Source: Megascapheus bottae
Taxonomy: Eukaryota > Chordata > Mammalia > Rodentia > Geomyidae
Length of the DNA stretch: 64,000 nt
Direction of reading: 5' to 3'
NCBI GenBank assembly: GCA_024803745.1
Contig: JANJXV010000024.1
Span: 22,357,927-22,421,926 of the forward strand
Under the pieces are notes generated by a model. That model was not told where the DNA came from, ran no database searches, and saw nothing but the letters and a program-made list of their open reading frames with translations. Each line of letters opens with the position of its first letter. The stretch's first letter is position 1. The translations under genes were made by a program, and so were the position numbers. This document shows, piece by piece, positions 1-12,439 of this stretch.

Positions 1-690
1 GAGAGGGAAAGACAGGCTACGCTCATATAACTTTTTATAGCACATTGCTAGTACTCTTCTATATCATCATTAATTATTGTTCTCAATTCTTACTGTCCCT
101 ATTTAATAAGGTAAACATTACCATAGAAAACCCACAGCACAGATAGGCTTTTTCAAACAGCCACTGAGGGTCTGGAAACATATATCTTGTGGATAAGGGA
201 GAAGCTATTATAACCTTTGACATTCCACAAAATAGGCAACATTTATCCTGTGTTGATGAGGACGTGAGGAAACTTTTCATGAGTGTCAGATAGCTGTCAT
301 TCTGGACAGTAACTTATTGGCATTTGGTGAAATAAAATACCTACCTACCAACTGACTCAAAGATCTCTTCTTAAGTTCCATCCCAGAAAAACGCTAGCAT
401 AAGTTCATGTGGGAACACAATAAGGATTTCCATGAATTATTGTGAGGAAGCCATATGAACGGATCAAGAATGTGTGGTAGATAGCCAGGATTAAACATGC
501 AATGGGCCAAATCAGTGAAAGAGATATATCAGCAGTCAAGTGGGGAGATGTGAAAACTAGACGGAAACAGGCAGCACAGTGTCATTTATAATAATGAAAG
601 GCACATTATAAGAGGTCATGTTTATGCCCACAGACATCACCAATCACAATGGCACAATTGTCTAGGAGACACACACCCCATGGAATAACA
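1..690. other. Intergenic, nothing recognised
   Basis: AT-rich unique-looking sequence without splice-flanked coding signal or identifiable repeat. Confidence 0.5.
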
Positions 691-699
691 CCAAAGTTG

Positions 700-900
700 A
701 ACATTTAGCTTCTACAGTACTTGAGTTCAAGTCCTGACTCTACCACTAACTTTCTGTCACCTTGGTCAAGCCTTTAACCTATCTACACCTCAGTTATTTT
801 GTATGAAAAAATGGAAATTAACAATAGCAAACTCTGTTGAGGGCCACTGTAATGACTGACTGAGTTAATATATGGTACTCAAAAACTACCTGGCTCCAAG
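700..900 (+). mobile_element. MIR
   Basis: CAAGTCCTGACTCTACCACT, CACCTTGGTCAAGCCTTTAA and a TGAGTTAATATATGG end match the core of the old MIR SINE. Confidence 0.72.
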
Positions 901-1003
901 GGCCAACTGTCATTATTATTGATGTTATCCATAAAAGTATGAGCAGGAAATCCAAGGTAAAGAGAAAAGTAAGATCTTGGGGAAAAAAAACAAAAAGGAG
1001 AAG

Positions 1004-1080
1004 GTTAGTCGGGCGTGGGGGTCGTATTCCCAGCATTCAGGAAGCAGAGGCAGAAGATCATGAGCCTGAAGACACAATGA
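1004..1080 (+). mobile_element. B1-like SINE fragment
   Basis: GTCGGGCGTGGGGGTCGTAT and TTCCCAGCATTCAGGAAGC resemble a monomeric rodent B1, truncated. Confidence 0.55.
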
Positions 1081-1328
1081 GAGTAAGGTGAGGTGGTGCT
1101 GGATAATGAGACAATATCTTGGGAAGAAAACTGTAAGTATGTTACAGTGAGCTATGAATTAAAGGAAATGAGATTCAATTCAATTAAATTAAAGGAAACA
1201 ACTACTCTCTCTACCTGCAATTCAAGATACATCCATGTCATCCTTCTTGCTGGCATTCACAGCATGTGGATGATACTGATGATTTCAAATACAATATGTT
1301 AAGTGTGTGATGGTAAAATGGCATGCGT

Positions 1329-1330
<2 letters not shown>

Positions 1331-1382
<52 letters not shown>
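1331..1382 (+). repeat. (AC)n microsatellite
   Basis: 26 uninterrupted AC units. Confidence 0.97.
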
Positions 1383-1385
<3 letters not shown>

Positions 1386-1426
1386 AAACACTTGACCTAG
1401 TCTAGAGGTTCCCAGAGGCAATTTGG

Positions 1427-1582
1427 GAGCCAGGAGTTTGGCCTAGTGGTAGAGTGCTTGTCTAGCATGCATGAAGACCCAGGTTCAATTCCTCGGTATT
1501 ACATACACAGAAAAGCCGGGAATGGTGCTGTGGCTCAAGTGGTAGAGCACTAGCCTTGAGGAAAGGACAACAGTGCCTGTTA
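1427..1582 (+). mobile_element. Dimeric tRNA/ID-type SINE (IDL-Geo-like)
   Basis: GGCCTAGTGGTAGAGTGCTT (A box) and GGTTCAATTCC (B box) in the left monomer, then TGTGGCTCAAGTGGTAGAGC in the right one. Truncated on the right. Confidence 0.85.
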
Positions 1583-1635
1583 TTAGTCTATAAGATGTAC
1601 AGCAATTTAAATAAAGCATAATTTAGAAAACAGTC

Positions 1636-1860
1636 AAGCCGGGCACCAGTGGCTCACACCTGTAATCCTAGCTACTCGGGAGGCTGAGATGTGAGGATTG
1701 TGGTTCAAAGCTAGCCAGTCCATAAGACTCTTGTCTCCAATTAGCCACCAGGAAACTGAAGAGCTCAGAGACAGTGCCCAGGCCCAGAGTTCAAGCTCCA
1801 TGACCAACTACCAAAAAATAAAAAAATAAAGAAAAAGGAAAAGAAAAGAAAAAGAAAGTA
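1636..1860 (+). mobile_element. Dimeric 7SL/B1-type SINE
   Basis: GGCACCAGTGGCTCACACCT and GTAATCCTAGCTACTCGGG form a 7SL-like left monomer. The right monomer is cut down to AGCTCAGAGACAGTGCCCAG. A-rich tail. Confidence 0.83.
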
Positions 1861-2339
1861 GTCAAGCCCTAAGAATAAATTACTACAATGCAAAGACTCC
1901 AGTTGGGCATCCCCATCATTTTTTAATGTGTCTTCTTGGAAGGTAGTCCTATTTCTAAAACCAGCTGCCTGCACATCATCAGTCAATTGTGTTAAAGTTC
2001 TAAAGAGGCACTTCCTTCCGGATTTGCTCAGAATAGAGAGAATAGAGAGTTTACTCCTTGATAACGCTCATAAAAGTAAAGAAATCAAGATCTGATTTCA
2101 CAGAATATATAAAGCAGAAGGGGCGATGGTAATGCCCACTTTTTACATCAGAAGTCCTTGGAGTAATTGGTTTATGCTGACAACCTATTTACTTTCACTG
2201 ACATGCCAGTGCAGGCTACTAGCCACTTTGACAGAAAGAAAGCCACATAGGAACATTTAGGCACATAGACTAAATCTGTACCTAGAATGTAACTTTTACC
2301 CCAAATTGGGGGAAAAGATTAATGGTTCAAGAAATTAGA
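1861..2339. other. Intergenic, nothing recognised
   Basis: No coding or repeat signature between the SINE pair and the L1. Confidence 0.5.
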
Positions 2340-3316
2340 TTTGATATGACAAACCCACAGCTAGCATTATACTTAATGGTGAAAAGTTAAAGCTATTTCC
2401 TCTAAAATCAGGAACGAAACAAGGATATCCACTTTCTCTACTCCTCTTCAATATAGTATTAGAATTCTTAGCCAGAGTAACAAGGAAATAAGAAAACATA
2501 AAGGGGATTCAAACAGGGAAAGATGAAGTAAAACTTTCCCTCTTTGCAGATGATAAATACAGATGATTCTGTATTTAAGGAGCCCTATAGACTCCGCTCC
2601 CAAGTTACTTGAGCTGATACGAAAATTTGGCAAAGTAGTATAGTATAAAATAAACCTTCAAAAACCAATGGCTTTCCTGTATGCCAACAATGACAAATGT
2701 GAGGCTGAAATCAGGAAAGCAATATCCTCAAAAAAAAAAAAGACCTTAGGAATTAACTTAACCAAGGAAGTAAAGGACCTCTATGATGAAAACTTTAAAG
2801 ACCTGAAGAAGGATATTAAAGCAGAGCTAAGACAATGGAAAAACAATCCCACTCCTGGGTATTTACCAAAATGTCCACAAACAAGGACATACTAAAGGAC
2901 ATACTAGCACAACGATGTTCATTGCAGTATTATTTGCCATAGCTAAAATATGGAACCAACCCAGATGCCCCTCAGTAGATGAATGGATCAAGAAGATGTG
3001 GTATTTATACACAATGGAATTCTATGCTGCCATCAGAAAGAATGACATTGCCCCATTCGTAAGGAAATGGAAAGACTTGGAAAAAATCATATTAAGTGAT
3101 GTAAGTCAGACCCAAAGAAACATAAGCTCCATGGTTTCCCTCATTTGCAATAAGCAGTACAGATCCAAGATTCTCCTAGAAGATGACCACAATAGATCAA
3201 CAGCTATGTGGATATGACCATATTAGATGAGGATAAGCAAAGTGAACTCCAGGCTTTCGCTCTCCCCTCCATTCCCCCCCCCTCTCTGTCTCTGTCTCTC
3301 TCTCTGTCTCTCTCTG

Positions 3317-3400
<84 letters not shown>

Positions 3401-3675
3401 CCTTTTGTTTGGTTTGGTTTCTTTCCTTATTGTTTATCTCATGTTGTATCTGACTTTGGTACCTGATACATTGTATATAGATTTATTTGTTTATTTAAAA
3501 TAGGGAAGGGAAGGGGAAAAGCAAGATTATTGGGAGGGGTGGGGGCAGGAAAATTGAGAGAAAAACATTGGAAAGGGTATCAATGTTCAAGAAGTAATGT
3601 ACCCACTATGTGATGTATGTAACTGTAACCCCTCTTTACATCACCCCGACAATAAAATACAATTGGAAAAATTAA
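2340..3675 (+). mobile_element. L1 fragment: ORF2 reverse-transcriptase tail plus lineage-specific 3' UTR
   Basis: Broken frames around 2345-2860 read [32 protein letters not shown] and AFLYANNDKCEAEIRKAI, all L1 ORF2 signatures, but with stops and an internal deletion near 2850. 2900-3230 is the L1 3' end (NQPRCPSVDEW, YLYTMEFYAAI). The 3' UTR contains a (TC)n tract, a G-rich block and ends CCCTCTTTACATCACC. The copy is dead. Confidence 0.88.
3281..3400 (+). repeat. (TC)n microsatellite inside L1 3' UTR
   Basis: About 120 bp of TC with scattered TG steps at the 5' side. It creates long Ser/Leu open frames that are not genes. Confidence 0.97.
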
Positions 3676-4142
3676 AGTACTTGACTTGAAAAAAAAAGGA
3701 ATGAGGTGTGATCACTAGAGAGCTGAAAATATGGGCTAGGTTTGTTCATTTTTCCTCATAGAATGAACACAAAAATAAAAATACTTGAGAGGCCTGAAAT
3801 TTGCTTAGGGATTGACCTTGCAAGCAAAGAAGGAAAATAGTAGAAATTCCTACAGCACAATACATACAGACAGAACTAAATGTTCTATTTTCTAACATTT
3901 CTGAAACCAAGAGCAAGTAAGAAAAAGTAGATAAGGTTTGGAAACAAAGGAAACAGCTCTCGTGGACTCATGTTAGGTCCAACCAGAGCCAAAGGGGACT
4001 GTGAAGGCACACTGCCACCACCACCACTTACAGAACTTATGACAAGGTCATCATCAATCAAGTGGAGATAATGGCGATGCTGAACAGCCACTGAGAGATG
4101 TTCATTTCTTTCAAAGTTAAACACGATGAGTAGTTCCAAAAA

Positions 4143-4778
4143 ATGTGGGGCCTATACACAACAGAATTTTCCACAACCATTAGAAAGAATAGCATCATTT
4201 CATTTGCATGGAAATGGAGGGACCTAGAACAAATATTAAGTGAGGGAAGCAGAGCTCAGAGACACAAACAGCGCATGCGTTCTCTCGTATGTGGACATAG
4301 ATCTAAAATGCACTGGGCCATGATAACTTATACAAGACTCACACACAGTGAGGCCAAAGAGGACACTCTTAGGAGAGGAACCCAAAGCTGCAATGCCTAT
4401 GGGCAGCTGATCATATGCAATAACATTTATCTAAGAAATGGAAACTTCAAGAAATGGAAACAAGAGGCTTTGTTCTTTGATGCTGATTTTTCCTTTCTTT
4501 TCTTTTTGTCTGTTTTGTTCATTTATCTGCCTTTGGGGAGGTAAAAGGAGCACAAAAATGGAGGGGCACAGGATAAATAAAAGCAGCAGGGGTACCTAGC
4601 AGTTACTATGTTGAAAATGAACTATACAACTTGTGGGTGGAGACAGGAGGAAAAACTTAGGAGAGAGTGAGGGGAGGGGAGACATTGTCCAAAAAGAATT
4701 GTACTCATTAGCTGACTTATGTAGCTGTAATCCCTCTGTGCATCACTTTTATAATAACAATTAAAGATTAAAAATAAT
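4143..4778 (+). mobile_element. L1 3'-end fragment
   Basis: It starts within the terminal ORF2 region (TGGGGCCTATACACAACAGA), crosses the 3' UTR and ends TGTGCATCACTTTTATAATA, the same tail as the copy at 2340-3675. Confidence 0.8.
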
Positions 4779-4850
4779 TTCCATTAGACCAAGTAGTAAT
4801 TCTACTCCAAGATATAGACACCCCCCCAAAAAAATATAAATATATGTTCT

Positions 4851-5015
4851 GGGACAGGAATGTGGCCTACTGGTAGAGCGTTTGCATAGCATGCACAATG
4901 CCCTGGGTTCAATTCCTCAGTATCAACTACACAGAAAAAGCTGGAAGAGGTGCTGCGGCAGTGACAGAGCCCAAGGACAATGCTCAGGTCATGAGTTCAA
5001 GCCAAAAGACAAAAT
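4851..5015 (+). mobile_element. Dimeric tRNA/ID-type SINE
   Basis: A left monomer with GGGTTCAATTCC; the right monomer is shortened by an internal deletion. Confidence 0.78.
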
Positions 5016-5044
5016 GTATGTCCCCCACCAATACTTAACTTGCA

Positions 5045-5485
5045 AATATACACATTTATAGTGTTCCACAACTCAGAATAACACCAATGTCTATCAGCTG
5101 GTGGATGCATAAAGAAAATGTGGAACATCCACACAGTGAAATATTTTTCAACAATAGAAAATAAGAACTACTGATATATACTACAACATGGATAAACCTG
5201 GAAAGCACTATGGCTAATCTAAGTATTCCACTACAAAAGATTATAATATTGCATAATTCACTTTATATGAAATGTCAATAAAAGGGCAAATCTGTAGACA
5301 TAAAGGAAGATCACTGGTTTCCTGGGGTCATAAGAATGACTATAAACCAGTCCCAGGTAGCTTATGGGATAATGGAAATGTCCTAAGCTTGTATGATCAT
5401 GGTCATGATCATACCACTATGAAACACATTGAATTGTACACTTACAATGGCTGTATTTTATGATACATAAATAAAATTGCTGGAA
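5045..5485 (+). mobile_element. Ancient L1 (L1M-type) 3' end
   Basis: It reads like the old mammalian L1 tail: ACCAATGTCTATCAGCTGG, then GAATTGTACACTTACAATGG and a terminal AATAAAATTG. Diverged. Confidence 0.75.
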
Positions 5486-5971
5486 AAAAATGGTCGCTAT
5501 TCATGGTATTGTTGCTAAGGATTAAACTAGTTAATATTTACAAAGCTTGTAAAACAGTATCTGAAATATAGTATGTTTGGTATGTGTTTGCTAAATAAAA
5601 GTAAATATTTGTGGCTATGTGGTTATCACAGTAGCATGTTAAGAACACTTCTTGGTTTCTATGTTTTCTATCCGTCTGAGTACAGGAGCGATGGAATGAC
5701 TCCATTTCTATCAAATGTAAATTTTTATGAAATGACACAAAGCTTGAAATCATTCAAATAGACTGTAAAGCTAGTCACATGCCCTAGTCTCTACCTGCCC
5801 TGACTTCAGCCTCATCTCATATTGCCCTCTTTCAAATCCTTTACCTGAAGTAAATTTCAATTCCTCAGGACTCCAGACAATAAGCTTTTGTATACACTGC
5901 CGTCTCCAAATGAAATACTACCATTTCTCCTGTTGTGCCTAACAAAAATCACATGTTAATATACTAAATCC

Positions 5972-6122
5972 TGAGCTTGGCACTGGTGGCTCCTATCTGC
6001 GATGCTAGCTACTCAGGAGCTGAGATCTGAGGATCAGAAAAAGCTAGAAGTGGCACTGTGACTCAAAGTGTAGAGTGAACCCAGCCAAGTTCAAGCCCCA
6101 GGACCAGTATAAAAAAAGAAAA
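5972..6122 (+). mobile_element. Dimeric 7SL/B1-type SINE, internally deleted
   Basis: TTGGCACTGGTGGCTCC and GCTAGCTACTCAGGAG, then a direct jump to the right monomer and a CAAGTTCAAGCCCCAGGACC end. Confidence 0.75.
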
Positions 6123-6151
6123 AAAAATATTCTAAGGTCCCAAGTAATACT

Positions 6152-6357
6152 CTTTTTTTTAATATATTTTTGCCAGTCCTGGGCTTGAGCTCAGGGCCTG
6201 AGCACTGTCCTTGGACTTTCTCAAGGCTAGAGCTCTACCACTTGAGCCTCAGCACCACTTCTGGCTTTTTTCTATGTATGTGGTTCTGAGGAATTGAACC
6301 TGGGTCTTCATGCATGCTAGGCAGTCACTCTACCACTAGGCCAAACTCCTGGCCCCA
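6152..6357 (-). mobile_element. Dimeric tRNA/ID-type SINE
   Basis: A full dimer in reverse, beginning with a T-rich tail and TTGCCAGTCCTGGGCTTGAG. Confidence 0.87.
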
Positions 6358-6517
6358 AATTTCTGCTTTCTTATAAACTACCTAGTCTATGAACCCCTGT
6401 AAGAACAGCATTGATTAAGATTCTCTCCATTTTTCTTATTTTCTTCTTATTCTTCAAGTCTTTGTTTAAGGTCATGATGTCCAAGAAGTTTCCTCTTTTT
6501 TCTCATAGTCCTCCATT

Positions 6518-6576
<59 letters not shown>

Positions 6577-6600
6577 CACACCACACATGCATACACGCAC
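6518..6600 (+). repeat. (CA)n microsatellite, impure
   Basis: CA units with an AAAC break and an ACACAACACACC end. Confidence 0.95.
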
Positions 6601-6865
6601 GCATGCATAAGTACATTGCACATTAGTTTGTTGAATGTTCCAAACCAAATTCTTCCTTTCCAACTGCCAAATCAAGGACCATGTATTTGTATCTCCAAAG
6701 TCTCAGAATAGTGAATAAGGCAGACAAGATACTCAGTGGAACTTAGTGCCGTGTTACTCAATCTGGGGTGACTCTGACACTAGAAGACCTGTGACCACAC
6801 TGTCACCTCAGAAAGGGTTCTTGTGCTGGTTTTCATTTAACCTCCATGCTCACTGCCAGCTTTAG

Positions 6866-6975
6866 GAGAGACTGTAATACCTGCAGTGCTAGCTACTCAG
6901 GAAGCTGGGGTCTGAGGATCATGGCTCACAGCCAGCCCAGGCAGAGACTGCTAATCTCCTTGTTGTATTTTCCGC
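6866..6975 (+). mobile_element. 7SL/B1-type SINE left-monomer fragment
   Basis: GTGCTAGCTACTCAGGAAGC and CACAGCCAGCCCAGGCAG; the right half is absent. Confidence 0.65.
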
Positions 6976-7876
6976 CATCTTCATCTAAGTGTAATGATGC
7001 AAAGTGGGTGGCAAGGGGGTTATTTGTATCTAGTGAGTAGAAGCCAGAGATGGATACTACAAACGCATCCTGTGAGAACCATGACAGCCAGCTGTAACCA
7101 AGAATTACTTTGCCACATATCTAGGGCTGAGGTTGAGAATGATTGCAACAGAATAGTGGTGGAAAATGTGTTGCCTGTGAAATCACCCAGTACATGATGA
7201 GACCAACACGTATGTTTCTTGTCTGCTGCTCAATGTGCATCTGCCTGTACTGGTAATTTTCTATGGACTTCAAATGATATTGTCAATATACAAATGGCCC
7301 TTGACATTCCCGCAATAGAAGAACAAATGGAAGTGTTGATTCATGAACAAATGAATCCACTTTTAGACCTGAATTTAAAAATAGTTCTCAAAATTCCTTT
7401 CAAATTCTCAGATAGTTTCTGATGAAAAATCTTTCCAAATTTCTTCCCATTTTATTAGCTAGTTTGTGTGAGTACAACAAAATATCAGATGCAGTTAACT
7501 CATAAAGAGAAAATATTTATTCAAGCCCCAAATTGTGTAGTCTCATTGCTTTGGGCCTTCGGTGTATACTGGGTGGTGACAATTAAGAACATGGAGCTGT
7601 TGAGATCTAGAGTTAGGAAGCAGAGAGAATGGGGTTGGAGATGGGGGGGGCGGTGAATGAGTTCAGGGTCCCGCAATCCTCTTCAAGGGCACATGATCAA
7701 TGATCAAACGACCTCCCATAAGGCCCTACTCCTTAAATGCCCACAACACATGCTGCTGGGGGACCCGGCTTTTACATGTGCCATTAGGGAGACATTCAAC
7801 ATTTCAACATTCAAATTATAGAATTTTCCCACATGTGAACTTCGTTTCTGTAACATTACTTCCAAAGAATTTATGA
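6976..7876. other. Intergenic, nothing recognised
   Basis: Open frames of 62-67 codons here have no family match I recognise and no splice context. A G8 run lies near 7644. Confidence 0.5.
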
Positions 7877-8085
7877 TGGGGCCAGAGCTTGGCCTAGTGG
7901 TTAAAGTGCTTGCCTAGCATGCACGAAGACCTGGGCTGGATTCCACGGTACCACATACATAGAAAAAAGCCAGAAGTGGTGCTGAGGCTCAAGTGGTAGA
8001 GCTCTAACCTTGAGAAAGTCCAAGGACAGTGCTCAGGCCCTGAGCTCAAGCCCAGGACTGGCAAAAAAAAAATATATATATATGA
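7877..8085 (+). mobile_element. Dimeric tRNA/ID-type SINE with target-site duplication
   Basis: A full dimer ending in an A-rich tail that grades into (TA)n. TATGATGGG flanks both sides. Confidence 0.87.
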
Positions 8086-8437
8086 TGGGCAAAACATCAA
8101 GACTATTTCACTAGGTGGCACTGTGCAGGTTCTCTCCAGACACAGTCCAGAGTCCAGAGTCAGTGAGGTGTCAGTCCTCAGCTGAAGAGTTGCCTCAACT
8201 AGACTTTGGACCATTAGCAAAAAAAAAGCGGGGGGGAGGGGGGAGAAGGGAAGGGATAAAAAACAGGAAAGGAAAGAAGAGCGGAATTTACAGTGGCTTT
8301 AAAGAGCGTATGAAAATCATGTATGATCCCTAACAGGTATTTTTTGTTTCTGTTCAAGTTCATATATACATACCACAGACCCATATCATCATATTCTACC
8401 TGTTGTTTAGAATGAAATCTTGTTAACTTATTCCCAC

Positions 8438-8439
<2 letters not shown>

Positions 8440-8480
<41 letters not shown>
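8440..8480 (+). repeat. (AC)n microsatellite
   Basis: 20 CA units. Confidence 0.97.
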
Positions 8481-8484
<4 letters not shown>

Positions 8485-8744
8485 AAGTCTCCAAATCTTA
8501 TCCTCCTAATTTCCACCTGTAATCCCAGAGTGGCTGGGATTACAAACCTGAGCTACTGTGTTCAATTTCAAAAGGGATTAAGCACACACAAAATCAATAC
8601 ATGTGATTCACTACATCACCAAAATCATCTTAAGAGATATAAAAGAAACATTTTTAAAAAGCCAATATTATTTCATGACTAAACATTAATAACCTCATTA
8701 AAAACCTATAATAACAGCCTCATATCACATTATATTGCGTAGAC

Positions 8745-9478
8745 AATCCTGTATATGTCATCAATTCTTTCATATGCTGAATCATGGCTTGCTCATTTGC
8801 AAAACAATGATATAATGTTGAACTGTCCTCCACAGAGGTTGTACTAATGTACACCCCCACTGGTTACTTCAGATCCTTTACATGAATGCTCATACACACT
8901 GCGTCATCAGGGTTTGATGTTAGTGAGATTGAGAGATAAAACCAAATTAATGTGGATTTAACTGACATACTTCATAATGTATGAACACAGAGCTTCTTTA
9001 AAAAAAATTTTCAATTGAAAAGTATCTAAAATTCATTTCTGTTTCACTTGCCCATTTTTCCACTGGATTTCTTTCCCTTTAATACACTGAACTTTAGCTG
9101 TGAGCTTTTTTTTTTTTTTTTTGCCGGTCCTGGGCTTGAGCTCAGGGCCTGAGCACTGTCCTTGGACTTTCCCAAGGCTAGAACGCTACCACCTGAGCCT
9201 CAGCACCACTTCCGGCTTTTTTTGTATGTATGTAGTACTGAGAAATCGAACCCAGGTCTTTGTGAATGCTAGGCAAGCACTCTACCACTAGGCCAAACTC
9301 CCAGCCAGCTGTGAGATTTTGATTCACAGAATTTTTTTATCAGTCTTTATATAACTTACTGTATTTCCCAAGCAGATTTCTTAAAAACTCGTATGCCACT
9401 GGATGTGTCAATCATTTAAGTTTCTGCACCTGGCATTACAGTTAGCAAGGTTATCTGTATGTCCAATTTTTATAAACT
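8745..9478 (-). mobile_element. Ancient L1 fragment, split by a SINE
   Basis: The reverse strand of an L1M tail (CCTCCACAGAGGTTGTACTA, then CACTTGCCCATTTTTCCACT). A younger SINE at 9107-9307 splits it, and the L1 resumes after the SINE. Confidence 0.65.
9107..9307 (-). mobile_element. Dimeric tRNA/ID-type SINE inserted in ancient L1
   Basis: A full dimer with an 18-T tail. AGCTGTGAG is present on both sides as a target-site duplication. Confidence 0.88.
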
Positions 9479-9655
9479 ATTTTTTCTTTTTGATTGTAAT
9501 TAATAGAAGGGTTACATTATATTCACCAGATAGATGGAACATTTCTTAACAAACATTGCTTCCCCTTCTCGTGCTTTTGTCCCCATTCCCTCCCCCACCC
9601 ACTCCCCTCATCTTGTTTTCCCCCTTCCCTATCCAATTTCAAATAACCAAATAAA
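9478..9655 (-). mobile_element. L1 3'-UTR fragment, lineage-specific type
   Basis: TTGATTGTAATTAATAGAAG and the C-rich CTCCCCCACCC stretch are the reverse complement of the G-rich 3' UTR seen at 22370-22480. Confidence 0.7.
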
Positions 9656-10339
9656 CATATATATAATATATCAGATAAGAAGGTAAGATGAGAAATAACA
9701 GTACATTAAGAGCAACAGTCACACCTTATATGGCTCTTGTTTCGATATCTTGGAGGTCCTTTCATTTAGCCTCATCCTATATGGCCTTATGTATCTAGTA
9801 AACTATTTTTTATAAGTATCTATTTTTAACTATTAAATACTGAATCTGTTTAGAGATAGATGTTCCAAGTATAATATCTGACATAAAAGCCCAGCTATAT
9901 GTTCTTCACACCTCTCAGATGCTGCAATACCATTTATTCTATAACTCATCTTTGACTTATTTGAAAAAGCAACTTATTTACTTGTGCCAGTATTTCTTGT
10001 TTCAACAGTTCTGATCAATATCTCATGTTCAACTAAACAAGCAAGAAGTCAATAGCATGTGACTAACTCTGTACTTCCTGTGAGAAAAAACTGCAAGCTA
10101 AGCTACTAAGGTAATAAATTGAAAGCTAGGAGTCTCCTCTTATCTCATCCAACCACAGGAGTCCAATCATAGGAGCTGCACCCAATCACCAATAGCCAAG
10201 CTTCAGCCAGCCACAATCCACTGCTGACACTGTTCAAATGAAGGAAAACTCACACCACAATTGTAGGCTGTACTGGTTGACTCAAAGAGGTGACACTGAC
10301 CAAGATGCAAAATAATAATATTTAATATTTAGTAATAAT

Positions 10340-10830
10340 AAACTGGCATATGAAAGGAGAATGGGGATTTTGCAGTAGAGAACCTTGAAAGTTGCTCCAC
10401 CTTAACCAGATTATCAACTTCGTCATCATCACAAGTCACACTGATGTCACAGGCTCTCTGGTGAGATGTGAGGAGAAGGACATTTCATCACCATGGTATT
10501 CTCCAAAATCCATAACTCCAGTCTACTACTGAGAGAATCTCTGACAAAGAGGAGGAAGTATTCTACAAACTAGCTGATGGGTATTTCTCAACAGTCTCAA
10601 GATTATCAAACACAAGGCCAAGAAGTGTTCCATAGGTAAGAGGAGACTAGAGGAACATTAGTAAGAAAACTGAATAAAGTCTGCAATTTAATTAATAACA
10701 ATGTAGGTATTCATTTCTTAGTTTTATTATACTGTATCTATGTATTATTCACCTTAGGAGAAGCTGGGTAGAGGAACTTTCAAGAATGCTTTCCTCAAAT
10801 CCAAAACTATTTCCAAGTATAAAGGTTTTT
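10340..10830 (+). mobile_element. Ancient L1M 3'-UTR fragment
   Basis: Phrases such as CATAACTCCAGTCTACTACT and GAGGAAGTATTCTACAAAC resemble the old L1M tail. Diverged, so the subfamily is not assigned. Confidence 0.55.
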
Positions 10831-10839
10831 CTCTTGCAT

Positions 10840-11062
10840 TTTTTTTGGGGGGGTCACTCGTGGGACTTGAACTCTGGGCCTGGGTGCTGTCCCTGAGCTC
10901 TTAAGCTCAAATCTACTGCCTGACTCCACTTCCAGCCACAGCACCACTTCCAGTTTTCTAGTGGTTACTTTAGTGCCTGGCCTGGCTTTGAACCATGATC
11001 CTCAGATCTCAACCTGGTGAGTAGCTGGGATTACAGGAGTGAGCCACCAAGCCCGGGTTCCC
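10840..11062 (-). mobile_element. Dimeric 7SL/B1-type SINE
   Basis: A full reverse dimer ending in GTAGCTGGGATTACAGGAGT and GAGCCACCAAGCCCGGG. Confidence 0.83.
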
Positions 11063-11395
11063 TTGCATATTTTTAAGTTGATATTACAAGAGAAAAATGA
11101 AAGTACAAATTGTTCAGATTCAGGATTTGTTAACCAATTAATTTACAAATAGGTATCATTTCTCATTCCATTTTGTATGTTCTACTCAGTGTTAATCTGT
11201 TTTCTATTACTTTAACAAATACTATATAATCAGTTTATATGGAGAAAAGATTTATGTGATGTGAAGTTCAGGGTATCAATTTATATTTGATGATCCTGTT
11301 GTTGGGGTGAGGGGGTAGGGGTGCTATGGCAGGGCACTACCATCAGGGAGGAAGCAGAAAGTCAAGCAAAGCCTCCTGACTCAAAAGAGGCAAAG

Positions 11396-11625
11396 AAGCT
11401 GGCCTGGTGGCTCACACCTGTAAACCTAGATACTCAGGAGGCTGAGGTCTGAGTATCAAGGTTCAAAGCCAGCCCGTGCACTAAAGAACATGAGACTCTT
11501 ATCTCCAATTAACCACTAGAAAACTGAAAGTGGGGCCATGGCTCAAGGGGTAGGGCAGTAGCCTTGAGCTGAACTGCTCAGGGACAGCTCCCAAGTCCAA
11601 AGTTCAAGCTCCATGACCTCTCCCA
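11396..11625 (+). mobile_element. Dimeric 7SL/B1-type SINE
   Basis: TGGTGGCTCACACCTGTAAA through TCCAATTAACCACTAGAAAA to AGTTCAAGCTCCATGACC. Confidence 0.83.
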
Positions 11626-11821
11626 CCCCCCACCCCTCTCAAAAAGAGACAACAAAGAGAAACAGATCAGCTTCCTACAATCCCTTACAGGGTACACCCC
11701 AGTCCCCTTCGCCAGTGGTAACCTTCACCAAGCCGCCCTTCTTAAAGCTTCCACTATGGTGGCTGTGCTGTTCTGATTATGTAACTCTTTTGTTATTTGG
11801 TTATTGGTTAACCAATGGTTA

Positions 11822-12010
11822 GGGCCAGTGCACTGTCCCTGAGCTTTTACGCTCCAGGCTGGTGATCTGCCACTTGAGCTATATCTCTACTTCCAGTTAT
11901 TTAGTGTTGAATTGGAGGTAAGAGTCTCAAGGACTTCCCTGCCCAATCTGGCCTTGAACCACAATCCTCAGAAGGTAGGACTAGGGGCATGAGCCACCAT
12001 CTCCCAACTG
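11822..12010 (-). mobile_element. Dimeric 7SL/B1-type SINE
   Basis: A reverse dimer, moderately diverged, with the end of the right monomer missing. Confidence 0.72.
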
Positions 12011-12439
12011 TTTGGGACACAGCCTTTAACATATGGACCTTGGGGAGACATTACAGAGGAACCTGCAGTCTATCCCCCGTCCAGAGACTGGTTTGGTCTT
12101 GGTACTGATAGTCTAGAACTATTTCCTAGTGAGATAAGGGAGAAATGGAATCTGTTCTGGGCTACTATATAAAATAATTTTAGGTAAATTGAATGTGATT
12201 TTTTTTTAAGTTATATATCATTGTCATAAAGTCTCAGCTAACAAGATGTAGTTGCAAACACGAGTTCCCCACTCTTCCGACAACCCCTGCAAGCAGTGAG
12301 GTTATTCCTGCCCCACCAGCCCTGTCTCTCTGTCTCTCAACAAATAGGTGAACAAACACTTCCTCAGCTTTTGCTGCTCGTGTCAAGTGGCCTTCCAGGA
12401 TCAGAACGCATGTGTGACACACCAGGCATTAACTGGAAC
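12011..12439. other. Upstream flank of GSTK1
   Basis: A non-island flank with a CT-rich stretch near 12324-12345. No exon is identifiable, though an untranslated start could lie here. Confidence 0.4.

Noticed and set aside
3208..3466. Two overlapping open frames of ~80 codons rich in Ser and Leu
   Set aside because: They are translations of the (TC)n tract in an L1 tail.
5390..5415. Near-perfect palindrome GTATGATCATG / CATGATCATAC with 2-bp centre
   Set aside because: It sits inside a diverged L1 tail; no neighbouring gene or partner site, so probably chance.
7894..8220. Reverse frames reading [19 protein letters not shown], seen at many places
   Set aside because: This peptide is the translated SINE consensus and recurs wherever the SINE does; it is not a protein family.
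1..12400. Search for a bitter-taste receptor gene (TAS2R39/TAS2R40 lie upstream of GSTK1 in human)
   Set aside because: No intronless ~300-codon frame or recognisable broken remnant was found; they probably lie further left.
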